Positions 31,515 to 40,242 are shown, counted from the stretch's first letter. The stretch: DNA of 64,000 nucleotides from Olsenella profusa (GCF_016900315.1 NZ_JACSNQ010000001.1:124001-188000); one strand, 5' to 3'. The notes: generated from the sequence alone by a model not told the origin. Translations and numbers: made by a program.

Positions 31515-32866
31515 AGCGATGGTGCGAGGGGGCTGTCCCTTCGCGTCAGCTGCAGGGCGAGCTCGGCGTCCCCGGCGGCAGATCCCGTGCAGGGCAGTAC
31601 CACGTCCGCCCACGCGCGGTAGAGCCCCATCCGCTCCGCGGCGAGCTGCTCGACGCCGCGCGCCTGGGACATCGGACGCCCCTCGTCCGAGAGCTCGGAG
31701 AGCGGGCGGTCCAGCAGGACGATCCGGCCGTTCTGGTGGAGCAGGTCGTAGTTCTCCGGACGCGTGACCACGCCGCCGCCGCAGGCTATGACGAGCCCGG
31801 AGCGGGCGCCGTAGGAGCCGGTGACCCGGGTCTCGACCGCGCGGAACGCGTCCTCGCCGTCCTGGCGGATGATCTCTTCGGCGCTGCGACCGCACTCCAG
31901 GTGGATGGCCTCGTCCAGGTCGACGAAGGGCCTGCCCATGAGCCGCGCGAGCGCCCGCCCGCAGGAGGTCTTGCCCGCGCCCGGCATGCCGATGAGCACC
32001 ACGTTCTCGGTCCGCGCGTACAGCTCCGCCTCGATCGGCGCCACGAGCGCGTCATCGAGCTCCACGCCCTGGAAGAGCTCGCTCGAGTAGAGCGCCTGCG
32101 CCACGAGCATCGCAAGGCCGCTCTCGCACACGATCCCGTGGCGCTCGGCCGCCAGGCAGACCCCCGTGCGCTCCGGGTTGTAGACCACGTCGAGCACGCC
32201 TCGAAGGCCCGTGAGGGCGTCGAGCACCTCCTCGTCCAGCGGGGAGGCCGGGCAGGCGGGGTACATGCCCACCGGCGTCGTGTTGACGATCAGGGCGGCG
32301 TCCGGGTGGCGCTCCGCGAGGCCGTCGTAGGTCTCGGGCCCGCGGCGCGAGACCACCACGACGCGCGCCCCCACCTCGGGGTCCTCGAGCGCGGCCTGGA
32401 CGGCCTGGCTCGCCCCGCCGCTCCCGAGCACGAGGGCCGTGCGGCCGCAGAGCGCCTCGTGCGCCGAGCAGCCGAGCCGCTGGCGGCAGAAGCGCGCAAG
32501 CATCCAAGCAAAGCCGAGGACGTCGGTGTTCTCAGCGAGGACGCTGCCGTCCTCACGCCGCACGAGGGTGTTTGCCACCCCGAGCCGCTCCACGCGCGGG
32601 CTGCGCTCGTCGGCGAGCTCGGCGGCCTGCCGCTTGTAGGGGATGGTCACGTTGAGGCCGCGCCATGAGCCCCCGCGCACGAAGGGCGCCACCTCGTCGG
32701 GCTCGAGGTCGTGTAGCTCGTAGGGGGCAGACCCCAGCCGCTCGTGGATCTCGCGCGACCAGCTGTGGCCGAGCGGGTGGCCCACCAGCCCGAAGGGCGC
32801 GTCAGCCGCCGGCACGTCCGGGAGCAGCATGCCCGCGCCGGCCTCGAGGTTCTTCTCGCCGGCCAC
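31511..32866 (-). CDS. aroEK: Shikimate dehydrogenase-shikimate kinase fusion
   Basis: A 451-residue bifunctional enzyme. Residues 20-282 are AroE: FGLVGHPLGHSWSREIH, NVTIPYK with catalytic Lys78, ENTDVLGF with Asp115, the NADP loop GSGGAS at 148-153, and VNTTPVGMYP. Residues 287-451 are AroK: GMPGAGKTSCG at 293-303 is Walker A, DLDEAIHLECGRSAEEI follows, and CGGGVVTRPEN is the shikimate site. It reduces 3-dehydroshikimate and phosphorylates shikimate. Start is GTG at 32866, with its GGAGGTGAT ribosome site inside the end of pheA. The N-terminus MAGEKNLEAG is encoded by the dispersed word (32848-32860). Confidence 0.95.
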   Translation of the reverse strand: MAGEKNLEAGAGMLLPDVPAADAPFGLVGHPLGHSWSREIHERLGSAPYELHDLEPDEVAPFVRGGSWRGLNVTIPYKRQAAELADERSPRVERLGVANTLVRREDGSVLAENTDVLGFAWMLARFCRQRLGCSAHEALCGRTALVLGSGGASQAVQAALEDPEVGARVVVVSRRGPETYDGLAERHPDAALIVNTTPVGMYPACPASPLDEEVLDALTGLRGVLDVVYNPERTGVCLAAERHGIVCESGLAMLVAQALYSSELFQGVELDDALVAPIEAELYARTENVVLIGMPGAGKTSCGRALARLMGRPFVDLDEAIHLECGRSAEEIIRQDGEDAFRAVETRVTGSYGARSGLVIACGGGVVTRPENYDLLHQNGRIVLLDRPLSELSDEGRPMSQARGVEQLAAERMGLYRAWADVVLPCTGSAAGDAELALQLTRRDSPLAPSL

Positions 32867-32867
32867 G

Positions 32868-34019
32868 CTAGATCACCTCCGTGTAGCTGCCGAGGAAGCG
32901 GCACTGCTGGCAGAGGCTGCCGATGGTGGCCATGAGGGAGCTGAACTCGGGCGCGGCCGCCGGGCAGGCGATGTCGAAGTAGAACATGAACTCGAAGTCG
33001 CGCTCCGGGATGGGGCGGCTCTCCAGCTTGAGGATGTTGATGTCGAGCGCGTAGAACTTGGCGAGCAGCTTGTAGAGGGTGCCCGGCTCGTGGTTGAGCA
33101 CGATCATGAGGGAGGCGCGGTCGGCGCCGGGGTAGATCTCCAGCTGCTTGGAGATGCAGGCGAAGCGGGTGTAGTTGTTGTCGCGGTCCTGGACGGCCGA
33201 GGCGAGCACCTCGAGGCCGTAGAGGTCGGCGCAGGGGCGCGAGGAGAGCGCGGCCACGTCCGTGCGGCCGGACTCCGCCACGCGCCGGGCCGCCACGGCG
33301 GTGTTCTCGCAGACGTGGACGGAGACGTCGGGCAGGCCGGAGAGGAACTCGGCGCACTGGTTGATGGCCTGCTCGTGGCTGTAGATGTCCCGGATCGAGG
33401 AGAGCCCGGCGCCGGGTAGGGCCAGCAGGTTGTGGTCGATCTTGACGCGGGTGGTGCGGACCACGTAGAAGGAGTGCTCCATCATGAGGTCGTACATCTG
33501 GTTGACCGAGCCGGCCGTGGAGTTCTCCAGCGGCAGCACGCCGTAGCGCGCAAGCCCCTGCTCCACGGTGCGGAAGACCGCATCGAAGGTGGGCGCGTAG
33601 CTGATCTGGGGGTGGCGGAAGATGCGCTCGGCGGCAATCTGCGAGTAGGCGCCCTCGACGCCCTGGCAGGCCACGTGGGCCGAGGGCGGGAAGAGCTCGG
33701 GGGTGGCCGCGCGAGCCTGCTGGATGCGGCCGAGCGTGGGGTCGTCGGCCGCGTCGGCGAGAAGCGCGTGCTGGCGCGAGCGGGACGCCTCCATGAGGAG
33801 CTCCATCAGCACCTGCGCGTAGGTCTCGAGGTCCTCGGGCGCGCGGGAGGCGGCGTCGGCCACCTTGGCGCGCTCGCGGGCCGGGTCGAAGACGCGCATG
33901 CCGTGCTCGCGCTTGTAGGCGGCGACGTCGCCCGCGACCTCGGCGCGCTCCGAGAAGAGGCGGAAGATCTCCGCGTCGATCCGGTCAATCTCCTGTCTCA
34001 GCTCAGAAAGCTCTGGCAT
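32868..34019 (-). CDS. pheA: Chorismate mutase-prephenate dehydratase (P-protein)
   Basis: A 383-residue bifunctional enzyme making phenylpyruvate from chorismate. The AroQ-type chorismate mutase covers about residues 1-90 (LSELRQEIDRIDAEIFRLFS). Prephenate dehydratase runs from about 108 to 290, with GVEGAYSQIAAERIF, LPLENSTAGSVNQMYDLM and the catalytic YTRFACIS. A C-terminal ACT domain (SLMIVLNHEPGTLYKLL, ILKLESRPIP) is the usual phenylalanine feedback site. ATG at 34019 follows AAGGAG. It lies between aroC and aroEK in the aro run. Confidence 0.95.
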   Translation of the reverse strand: MPELSELRQEIDRIDAEIFRLFSERAEVAGDVAAYKREHGMRVFDPARERAKVADAASRAPEDLETYAQVLMELLMEASRSRQHALLADAADDPTLGRIQQARAATPELFPPSAHVACQGVEGAYSQIAAERIFRHPQISYAPTFDAVFRTVEQGLARYGVLPLENSTAGSVNQMYDLMMEHSFYVVRTTRVKIDHNLLALPGAGLSSIRDIYSHEQAINQCAEFLSGLPDVSVHVCENTAVAARRVAESGRTDVAALSSRPCADLYGLEVLASAVQDRDNNYTRFACISKQLEIYPGADRASLMIVLNHEPGTLYKLLAKFYALDINILKLESRPIPERDFEFMFYFDIACPAAAPEFSSLMATIGSLCQQCRFLGSYTEVI

Positions 34020-34090
34020 GTCAGCTCCTTGCTCACGTGTTTTTTCTGGGTGCGCCCGCCTGCGCACGAATGGCGACGCGGGGCGGCCGC

Positions 34091-35206
34091 CTACTCGGCC
34101 GGCCAGGCAAGCAGCGCGTCGGCCAGGCCGAGGGCACAGACGGCCTCGACCACCGGGACGGCGCGGATCACAGCGGTGGTGTCGTGGCGGCCGTGGACCT
34201 TGAGGCGGGCCGGCTCCATACGGGTGAGGTCAACCGAGTCCTGCTCCACCATCACGCTGGAGATCGGCTTGAACGCGCAGCGCACGAGCACGGGCGCACC
34301 GGTGGTAATGCCGCCGAGGATGCCGCCGGCGTTGTTGGTGCGCGGGACGCAGGCGCCGTCGCGGACCTCGTAGGGGTCGTTGTTCTGGGTGCCGCGCAGG
34401 CGCGCCACGCCAAAGCCGCGGCCGAACTCCACGCCCTTGACCGCGGGGATGCCAAAGAGGTCGCGCGCGAGCACGTTCTCGATGCCGTCGAACATCGGCG
34501 AGCCCACGCCGGCGGGAAGGCCGAGCGCCACGCACTCGACGATGCCGCCGACGGTGTCCTTCTCGGCGCGCGCGGACATCACGGCGGCCACCATCCGCTC
34601 GCCGGCGTCGGTGTCGATGACCGGCACGCGGCGGCCGTCGCCGAGGGCGTCGACCTGGCGGCGGAGCTCGGAGGCGGCCTCGGGCGAGTTGTCGAGCGCC
34701 GAGAAGGGCACGTCCTCGACGCCCGCGAGCTCGGCGACGTGCGCCCGTACGGTCACGCCGCGCGTGGCGAGCCACTGCAACGCGATCCCGCCGGCCACGC
34801 AGAGCGGGCCGGTGAGCCTGCCGGAGAAGTGCCCGCCGCCGGGGACGTCCTGCGCGCCGTGCCACTTGGCCCAGGCCGCGAAGTCGGCATGCCCGGGGCG
34901 CGGGACGGTGAGCAGGTTGTTGTAGTCGGCCGAGCGGGTATTGGTGTTCTCGATGACCGCCGCGAGGGGCGCGCCGCAGGTCTCGCCGCGGGGGTTGAGG
35001 CCGGAGACGATCCGCGGGGCGTCGGGCTCCTTGCGCGGCGTGGACCAGGGGTCGCGGCCCGGGGCCCTCCTTGCCACGAAGGTCGCGAGGGCCTCGGTGT
35101 CGACCTTGAGGCCGGAGGGCAGGCCCTCCATGACGCAGCCGACGGCGGGGGAGTGGGACTGGCCGAACACGGTGACGCGCAGCGCGCTTCCAAGCGTAGA
35201 GGGCAT
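34091..35206 (-). CDS. aroC: Chorismate synthase
   Basis: A 371-residue chorismate synthase, which removes phosphate from EPSP with reduced FMN as cofactor. Signatures: LRVTVFGQSHSPAVGCVMEG at the N-terminus (with the conserved His), VPRPGHADFAAWAKW, GGGHFSGRLTGPLCVAG, and FGRGFGVARLRGTQNND, then RTNNAGGILGGI and the late RHDTTAVIRAVPVVEA. The ATG at 35206 shares one base with the aroA stop (TGATG), so translation is coupled. An ATG further upstream lies inside aroA and is rejected. Confidence 0.96.
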   Translation of the reverse strand: MPSTLGSALRVTVFGQSHSPAVGCVMEGLPSGLKVDTEALATFVARRAPGRDPWSTPRKEPDAPRIVSGLNPRGETCGAPLAAVIENTNTRSADYNNLLTVPRPGHADFAAWAKWHGAQDVPGGGHFSGRLTGPLCVAGGIALQWLATRGVTVRAHVAELAGVEDVPFSALDNSPEAASELRRQVDALGDGRRVPVIDTDAGERMVAAVMSARAEKDTVGGIVECVALGLPAGVGSPMFDGIENVLARDLFGIPAVKGVEFGRGFGVARLRGTQNNDPYEVRDGACVPRTNNAGGILGGITTGAPVLVRCAFKPISSVMVEQDSVDLTRMEPARLKVHGRHDTTAVIRAVPVVEAVCALGLADALLAWPAE

Positions 35207-36522
35207 CAGCTCTCCTTTCGGTACGTGCCGCCGAGGCGGCCGAGGTCCTCGAAGAAGCCGGGGTAGGACTTGGCGACGCACTCGGCGCCGAGGATGGTCA
35301 CCGGGCGCGTGCAGCGCGCGGCGAGCACGGCCGCCATCATCGCGATGCGGTGGTCGCCCGCGGCGTCGACAGTGCCGCCGGCGAGCTCGCGGACGCCCTC
35401 GATGACGAGGCCGTCGTCGGTTGCCCGTGCGCGCCCGCCGAGGGCGCAGATCGCGGCGGAGACGGTCTCGAGGCGGTCGGACTCCTTGAGACGCAGGCGC
35501 GCCGCCCCCGTGATGCGGGTGGTGCCCTCGGCGAGGGCGGCCACCGCGGCGAGGGGCGGGACGAGGTCGGGGCAGTTGGACACGTCGATCACGCGGCCGG
35601 CAAGGGCGTCGTGGGCACAGGCGGCCCCCTCGGAGCCGCGCAGGACGCGGGCGCCGAGAAGGGCGAGCGCGGCGAGAACCTGCCGGTCGCCCTGCGTGCT
35701 CCTCACGTCGAGGCCGCGCACGGAGACGCCGGCCTCGGAGAGTGCGCCCGCGGCGAGCCAGAACGCGGCGCCCGACCAGTCCCCGCCCACCGAGACCGTG
35801 CCCGGGGAGCTGAGGCGCTCGGCGCCGCCGACCACGTACGAGCGAGCGGGGGCGCCGCTGTCCTCGGTGCGCCCCTCGTCGACCGTCACGCCGAAGCGTG
35901 CGAGCGCGGCGACGGTGATGCCGATGTAGGGGAGCGACTCCACCGGCTCGCTGACCACGACCTCGGTCGGTGCCCCCATGAGCGGGGCGGCCAGCAGCAG
36001 GCCGCTCACGTACTGGGATGAGACGTTTCCGGGCAGCGAGAAGCGCCCCGGCCGCAGGCGTCCGGAGACGCGCAGGGGCACCTGGCCCTGGGGCGTGAGG
36101 CCCACGCCGTGCGCCACGAGCTCCTCGTAGAGTGGGGAGAGCGGACGCTGGGGGAGCCTGCCGTGGCCGGTGAGGCTGGCCTCGCAGCCGAGGGCCGCCA
36201 CGACGGGCAGCAGGAAGCGCAGGGTGGAGCCGGACTCGCCGCAGTCGAGCAGGGCGCCCGTGGCGGGCGCGGGGATGTTGTCGGTGGCGGAGGTGCCAGG
36301 GACCGGCACCACGCGGAAGCCCCGTCGGGTGCGGGTGATGTGCGCGCCGAGCGCCTCGAGGCAGCGCGCGGTGGCATCGATGTCATCTGAGGTGGTGGTG
36401 CAGTCGATGTCGGTGGTGCCGGGGGCGAAGGCCGCGCAGATGAGCAGGCGGTGCGCCTCCGACTTCGAGGACGGCGCGGAGACCTCTCCGGTGAGGGAGC
36501 CGGGGCTGACGGTGACGTTCAC
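35206..36522 (-). CDS. aroA: 3-phosphoshikimate 1-carboxyvinyltransferase (EPSP synthase)
   Basis: A 438-residue EPSP synthase joining PEP and shikimate-3-phosphate. Key stretches: SAPSSKSEAHRLLICAAFA near residue 15 with the substrate-binding Lys, DCGESGSTLRFLLPV near 93, PGNVSSQYVSGLLLAAP, and LRLKESDRLETVS near 345 with the catalytic Glu, then GDHRIAMMAAVLA. Start is GTG at 36522 after AGGAGGAA, 9 bases after the aroB stop. Coupled to aroC by a one-base overlap. Confidence 0.96.
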   Translation of the reverse strand: MNVTVSPGSLTGEVSAPSSKSEAHRLLICAAFAPGTTDIDCTTTSDDIDATARCLEALGAHITRTRRGFRVVPVPGTSATDNIPAPATGALLDCGESGSTLRFLLPVVAALGCEASLTGHGRLPQRPLSPLYEELVAHGVGLTPQGQVPLRVSGRLRPGRFSLPGNVSSQYVSGLLLAAPLMGAPTEVVVSEPVESLPYIGITVAALARFGVTVDEGRTEDSGAPARSYVVGGAERLSSPGTVSVGGDWSGAAFWLAAGALSEAGVSVRGLDVRSTQGDRQVLAALALLGARVLRGSEGAACAHDALAGRVIDVSNCPDLVPPLAAVAALAEGTTRITGAARLRLKESDRLETVSAAICALGGRARATDDGLVIEGVRELAGGTVDAAGDHRIAMMAAVLAARCTRPVTILGAECVAKSYPGFFEDLGRLGGTYRKES

Positions 36523-36531
36523 GGCTTCCTC

Positions 36532-37656
36532 CTAGCGTCCGAGCTCGACGAGCTCGCGGAGCTCGTCGAGGCCCACGCGGCGGACCTCGCAGCGGCCGAC
36601 CTCCACGGGGACGACCACGTTGACCGCCTCCCCGTGGCGCTTCTTGTCGTGGGCCATGTAGTGCATGAGCAGGTCGGCCGGCAGCTCGCTTCCGGTGGGC
36701 AGGCCGTGGGCGGCCACGCAGCGCTCGATGCGCGTGGCCGTCTCGCCCGAGCACCAGCCGCGCCGCGCCGAGGCGCGCGCCATCATGCAGAGGCCGGCCG
36801 CCACGCAGGAGCCGTGGCCAAGCGTGAACTCGCTTGCCGCCTCGATGGCGTGGCCGATCGTGTGGCCGAGGTTGAGGGTCTGGCGCACGCCGGCCTCGCG
36901 CTCGTCGGCCTGTACCACGTCGCGCTTGATCTCGACGTTGCGCGCTACCACGTCGACGAGGCTCGCCTCGTCGTGGCGAAGCTTCGTGAGCGGGCGCTCG
37001 GTCAGGCGGTCGAGCAGGGCTGCGTCGGCAAGCACCGCGTGCTTGACCACCTCGCCGCAGGAGTCCCGGAAGAGCTCGTCGGGGACCGTGGCGAGGGTGC
37101 GGACGTCGGCCACCACGGCGCACGGCTGCCAGAAGGCGCCCGCGAGGTTCTTGCCGGCCTCCAGGTCCACGGCCGTTTTGCCGCCGACCGAGGAGTCCAC
37201 CATCGCAAGCAGCGAGGTCGGCACCTGTACCACGGCAACGCCGCGCAGGTAGAGGGCAGCGGCGAGGCCGGCCACGTCCCCGGCGACGCCGCCGCCGAGC
37301 GCGACCACCACGTCGGATCGGCCGAGCTCGCGTGCCGCGAGCGCCTCGAGGATCTCGCCCAGCGTGGAGAGGCGCTTGTGACGCTCGCCGGCGGGGAATA
37401 CCACGCGCTCGGCCACGTCGTAGCCGGCCGCCGCCAGAGACGCCTCGGCCGCGTCCGCGTAGAGCGGGGCCACGTGGGTCTCGCTCACCACGCAGCAGCG
37501 CGCGCCTCCCGCCGCCTCGCGGGCAACCGCGCCCAGCTCGGGGAGGATGCCGGCGCCCACGTGCACGTCGTAGGCCGCGGAGGCCCCCACGTGCACGAGG
37601 CGGGTCGCCACGCCCGGGTCCTTCTCGCCGCGCGTGTCGTCGCAACGCTCGCTCAT
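36532..37656 (-). CDS. aroB: 3-dehydroquinate synthase
   Basis: A 374-residue NAD- and zinc-dependent 3-dehydroquinate synthase, converting DAHP to 3-dehydroquinate. Characteristic: FPAGERHKRLSTLGEILEAL, VVALGGGVAGDVAGLAAA, VQVPTSLLAMVDSSVGGKTA near residue 130, the zinc ligands within CGEVVKHAVL, LNLGHTIGHAIE and later HGSCVAAGL. The first 18 residues (MSERCDDTRGEKDPGVAT) precede the domain; GEKD there is encoded by the dispersed word (37617-37629). ATG at 37656 overlaps the tyrA stop (ATGA). Confidence 0.96.
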   Translation of the reverse strand: MSERCDDTRGEKDPGVATRLVHVGASAAYDVHVGAGILPELGAVAREAAGGARCCVVSETHVAPLYADAAEASLAAAGYDVAERVVFPAGERHKRLSTLGEILEALAARELGRSDVVVALGGGVAGDVAGLAAALYLRGVAVVQVPTSLLAMVDSSVGGKTAVDLEAGKNLAGAFWQPCAVVADVRTLATVPDELFRDSCGEVVKHAVLADAALLDRLTERPLTKLRHDEASLVDVVARNVEIKRDVVQADEREAGVRQTLNLGHTIGHAIEAASEFTLGHGSCVAAGLCMMARASARRGWCSGETATRIERCVAAHGLPTGSELPADLLMHYMAHDKKRHGEAVNVVVPVEVGRCEVRRVGLDELRELVELGR

Positions 37657-38525
37657 CTGCCCTCGACCTCCCGCTTGATCCGGTCGCCCTCGGCGAGAAG
37701 CGCCTCCAGCCGGTCGGCGTCGTGCTCGTCGATGGCGTCCTTGTACGCCTGTAGGTTAGCGATGATGGTGCCGATCTCCTCGGAGAGGAAGTCGGCGTTG
37801 TCCAGGAAGAGCTCGGTCCACATGGGCGCGTTCAAGCGCGCCACGCGGGTGAGGTCCTTGTAGGAGCCGGCCGAGAAACCCTTGTGCTCGCGGGCGGTCG
37901 GGCTCTTGACGTAGGCGTTGGAGACCACGTGCGCGAGCTGCGAGGTGAAGGCGATGATGCGGTCGTGCTCCTCGGCGGTGGCAAGCGTGAAGCTGCCGAA
38001 GGCGCAGGGGGCGAGCAGCTCCTTCAGCCGCTCGAGCACCTCGGCGCGCGCAAAGTCGTCCATCTCGGGCGGGACCACCACGAGCGGCGCGCCCTTGAAC
38101 ATCGTGGCGCGGGAGTGGGCGAAGCCGGAGTACTGCGTGCCGGCCATCGGGTGGCAGCCCACGAAGGTGAAGGGGCGCCCGGCGCAGATGGCCTCGCAGC
38201 GGGCGCAGATGACGCGCTTCACGCCCACCGTGTCGATGACGATGGCGCCCTCGCCCACGAGCGGCGCGTTCTTCTTGAGCCACTCGATGGCGGAGGCGGG
38301 GTAGCCCGCGAGGATGATGAGCTCGCAGGTGCCGACGGTCGTTTCGTCGAGCTCGCCGGTCACGGTCTCGATCATCGCGAGCTCGAGCGTGGAGCGGGTG
38401 CGGTTCCAGGCGTAGACCTCCACGCCCGCCGCCGCGAAGGCGCGCGCGAACGAGCCGCCCATGAGCCCGAGCCCCACGACGCCGATGCGTCCCCTGACGA
38501 CGCCCTCCCCAAGCTGGCGCGCCAT
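37653..38525 (-). CDS. tyrA: Prephenate dehydrogenase
   Basis: A 290-residue prephenate dehydrogenase leading to tyrosine. The NAD-binding motif is GRIGVVGLGLMGGSFARAF near residue 13. VIDTVGVKRVI and FVGCHPMAGTQYSGFAHS form the substrate region with the conserved His. HDRIIAFTSQLAHVVSNAY and the helical end complete the dimerisation domain. There is no ACT domain, unlike some Gram-positive relatives. I choose ATG 38525, one base after the aroF stop, with GAGG inside aroF; a longer frame upstream runs through aroF and is rejected. Confidence 0.93.
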   Translation of the reverse strand: MARQLGEGVVRGRIGVVGLGLMGGSFARAFAAAGVEVYAWNRTRSTLELAMIETVTGELDETTVGTCELIILAGYPASAIEWLKKNAPLVGEGAIVIDTVGVKRVICARCEAICAGRPFTFVGCHPMAGTQYSGFAHSRATMFKGAPLVVVPPEMDDFARAEVLERLKELLAPCAFGSFTLATAEEHDRIIAFTSQLAHVVSNAYVKSPTAREHKGFSAGSYKDLTRVARLNAPMWTELFLDNADFLSEEIGTIIANLQAYKDAIDEHDADRLEALLAEGDRIKREVEGR

Positions 38526-38526
38526 G

Positions 38527-39552
38527 CTAGGCCTCCTCGACCGGGGCGCAGACGGCCTCGCGGATGAGGGCGATGCGGCGCATGGCGTCGTCGAACTGGG
38601 CGGGGGTGAGCGCCTGGGCGCCGTCCGACCAGGCCTCGGCGGGGCAGTTGTGGACCTCGATCTCAAGCGCGTCTGCGCCCGCCGCGGTGGCGGCGTAGGC
38701 GGCCGGGCGCACGTAGCGGGTGTAGCCGGTGGAGTGGCTGGGGTCGGCCACCACGGGCAGGTGGGTCAGGTGGTGGAGCACCGGGATGGCGTTGACGTCG
38801 AAGGTGTTCCTCGTGCGCGTCTCGAAGGTGCGGATGCCGCGCTCGCAGAGCATGACGCTCTGGTTGCCCTCGCTCATCACGTACTCGGCGCTCATGAGCA
38901 GCTCGTCGATGGTCTCGGACATGCCGCGCTTGAGCAGCACCGGCCGGCCCGCGCGCCCCACCTCGCGCAGGAGCGGGAAGTTCTGGGCGTTGCGCGCGCC
39001 GATCTGCAGGACGTCGACGCCCTTCTCGACGAACATCTCCACGTCGCGCGGGTCCATGACCTCGGTCACGACGGGCATGTCGAGCTCGCCGCCGGCCTCC
39101 ATGAGCAGGTCGAGGCCCTTCTCGCCCATGCCCTGACTCGTGTAGGGGGAGGTGCGGGGCTTGTAGGCGCCGCCGCGCAGCATCGTGGCGCCGGCGGCCT
39201 TGACCGCGCGGGCGATGGTGAGGAGGTTCTCGCCCTCCACCGAGCACGGCCCGGCGATGACCTGGAAGTTGCCGCCGCCCACGAGCACGCCGTGGCCGCA
39301 GTCGACGACGGTGTCCTCCGGGTGGAACTTGCGATTGGCGAGCTTGTAGGGCTCGGTCACGCGCTGGACGCGCTCGACGATGTCCATGCTCTCCAGCAGG
39401 AACGGGTCGATGCGCGTGGTGTCGCCGATGATGCCGACGATGGTCTCGTTGTCGCCCTGGGAGACGTTGGTCTTGAAGCCACGGTCCTCGATCCAGCGGA
39501 CGAGGTGGTCCAGCTGCTCCTTGGTGGCCGTGTCCTTGATGACGGTTATCAT
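38527..39552 (-). CDS. aroF: DAHP synthase (3-deoxy-7-phosphoheptulonate synthase), type I-beta
   Basis: A 341-residue first enzyme of the shikimate pathway, condensing PEP and erythrose-4-phosphate. Residues 1-70 form a ferredoxin-like regulatory domain (MITVIKDTATKEQLDHLV) as in Thermotoga-type enzymes. The barrel follows: VIAGPCSVEGENLL, MLRGGAYKPRTSPYTSQG, LQIGARNAQNFPLL, VLLKRGMSETIDELL, and VVADPSHSTGYTRYV with the metal ligands. ATG at 39552 follows CCGGAGA. It heads the minus-strand aro run. Confidence 0.95.
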   Translation of the reverse strand: MITVIKDTATKEQLDHLVRWIEDRGFKTNVSQGDNETIVGIIGDTTRIDPFLLESMDIVERVQRVTEPYKLANRKFHPEDTVVDCGHGVLVGGGNFQVIAGPCSVEGENLLTIARAVKAAGATMLRGGAYKPRTSPYTSQGMGEKGLDLLMEAGGELDMPVVTEVMDPRDVEMFVEKGVDVLQIGARNAQNFPLLREVGRAGRPVLLKRGMSETIDELLMSAEYVMSEGNQSVMLCERGIRTFETRTRNTFDVNAIPVLHHLTHLPVVADPSHSTGYTRYVRPAAYAATAAGADALEIEVHNCPAEAWSDGAQALTPAQFDDAMRRIALIREAVCAPVEEA

Positions 39553-39684
39553 GCGGGGTCTCCGGTTCTTGTATCGGGAAAAGTGCCGGTCGATGGTATC
39601 ACAGGGATGTGACGGCGAGGTTACGCCCCGCGGGGGTGCGCCGTGGGGGTCTCGTGGGGCGGCGGGGCGGGGTGGCACGGCCCC

Positions 39685-39724
39685 GCGGCGCGAGCCCGGC
39701 GGCGCGAGCCCGGCGGCGCGGGCG
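39685..39724. repeat. 14-bp tandem repeat, 2.8 copies
   Basis: GCGGCGCGAGCCCG occurs at 39685-39698 and 39699-39712, with a partial third copy to 39724, between aroF and the tRNA gene. Confidence 0.7.
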
Positions 39725-39755
39725 CAATCTCGGGGCAGCCGCGCGCAAAGTCCGC

Positions 39756-39761
39756 TATACT
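39756..39761 (+). promoter_or_regulatory. -10 box (TATACT) of tRNA-Arg
   Basis: TATACT lies 12 bases before the mature tRNA 5' end. No consensus -35 is seen. Confidence 0.5.
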
Positions 39762-39773
39762 GTCCTCTCGCAC

Positions 39774-39850
39774 GCGCCCATAGCTCAGTGGATTAGAGCG
39801 TCTGCCTCCGGAGCAGAAGGTCGTGGGTTCGAATCCCCCTGGGCGCGCCA
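39774..39850 (+). tRNA. tRNA-Arg (anticodon CCG), CCA encoded
   Basis: A 77-base cloverleaf. Acceptor arms GCGCCCA (39774-39780) and TGGGCGC (39840-39846) pair, followed by discriminator G and an encoded CCA. The D arm contains TAGCTCAGTGGATTAGAGC. The anticodon stem TCTGC/GCAGA encloses loop CTCCGGA, giving anticodon CCG (39808-39810), which reads CGG arginine codons. The T loop has GGTTCGAATCC. A strong terminator follows. Confidence 0.95.
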
Positions 39851-39860
39851 CGCAGGTCCG

Positions 39861-39888
39861 GCCCGGCCGCACATGGCCGGGCTTTTTT
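39861..39888 (+). terminator. Terminator of tRNA-Arg
   Basis: GCCCGGCC (39861-39868) pairs with GGCCGGGC (39875-39882), followed by TTTTTT. Confidence 0.9.
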
Positions 39889-39952
39889 GTGTCGTGGGGC
39901 GGTCCGTACGCACGGCTCTTCTCGCGGTTCTTCTCGCCTTGTGCGCTAGGCC

Positions 39953-40090
39953 GTTAGGAATCGCGGCACCTTTGGCTCTCCGGGGGCGCTTTGGTTAGGA
40001 TTTGTCGCACTTTTTGCCCGTCTGGGCCAAAGGTGCGCCGTTTCCTAACGATGAGTGGGCGCGTTGGCACAAGGTGCGTCGTTTCTTAAC
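39953..40090. repeat. Four 25-bp bipartite repeats in inverted arrangement (family W)
   Basis: Forward copies at 39953-39977 and 39994-40018 and reverse copies at 40025-40049 and 40066-40090 share GTTAGGA at positions 1-7 and GCACCTTTGG near 14-23, with a variable middle. The arrangement copies that of family A although the sequence differs. A tandem pair of the dispersed word (CTCTTCTCGC 39916-39925, GGTTCTTCTCGCC 39926-39938) precedes it. The 390-base gap 39853-40242 holds no gene I can support. Confidence 0.7.
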
Positions 40091-40242
40091 GGCCGGCACC
40101 CGACGCCCGGCATGGGGCCGCGGCAGCTCCCGAAACCGCACCCCCCGCCCGCCCCGCCGCCAAGTCTCTCTTTTTCGTAAGGTTTGCCGACGGCCGCTGC
40201 GGGCGTGGCACAATGGACGCCACGACCAACGGGAGGAGCGAG

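Noticed and set aside
29772-31895. A 707-codon minus-strand frame opposite the isomerase gene
   Set aside because: Antisense to a gene with zinc-binding motifs; low-complexity His/Arg/Val composition; no ribosome site logic.
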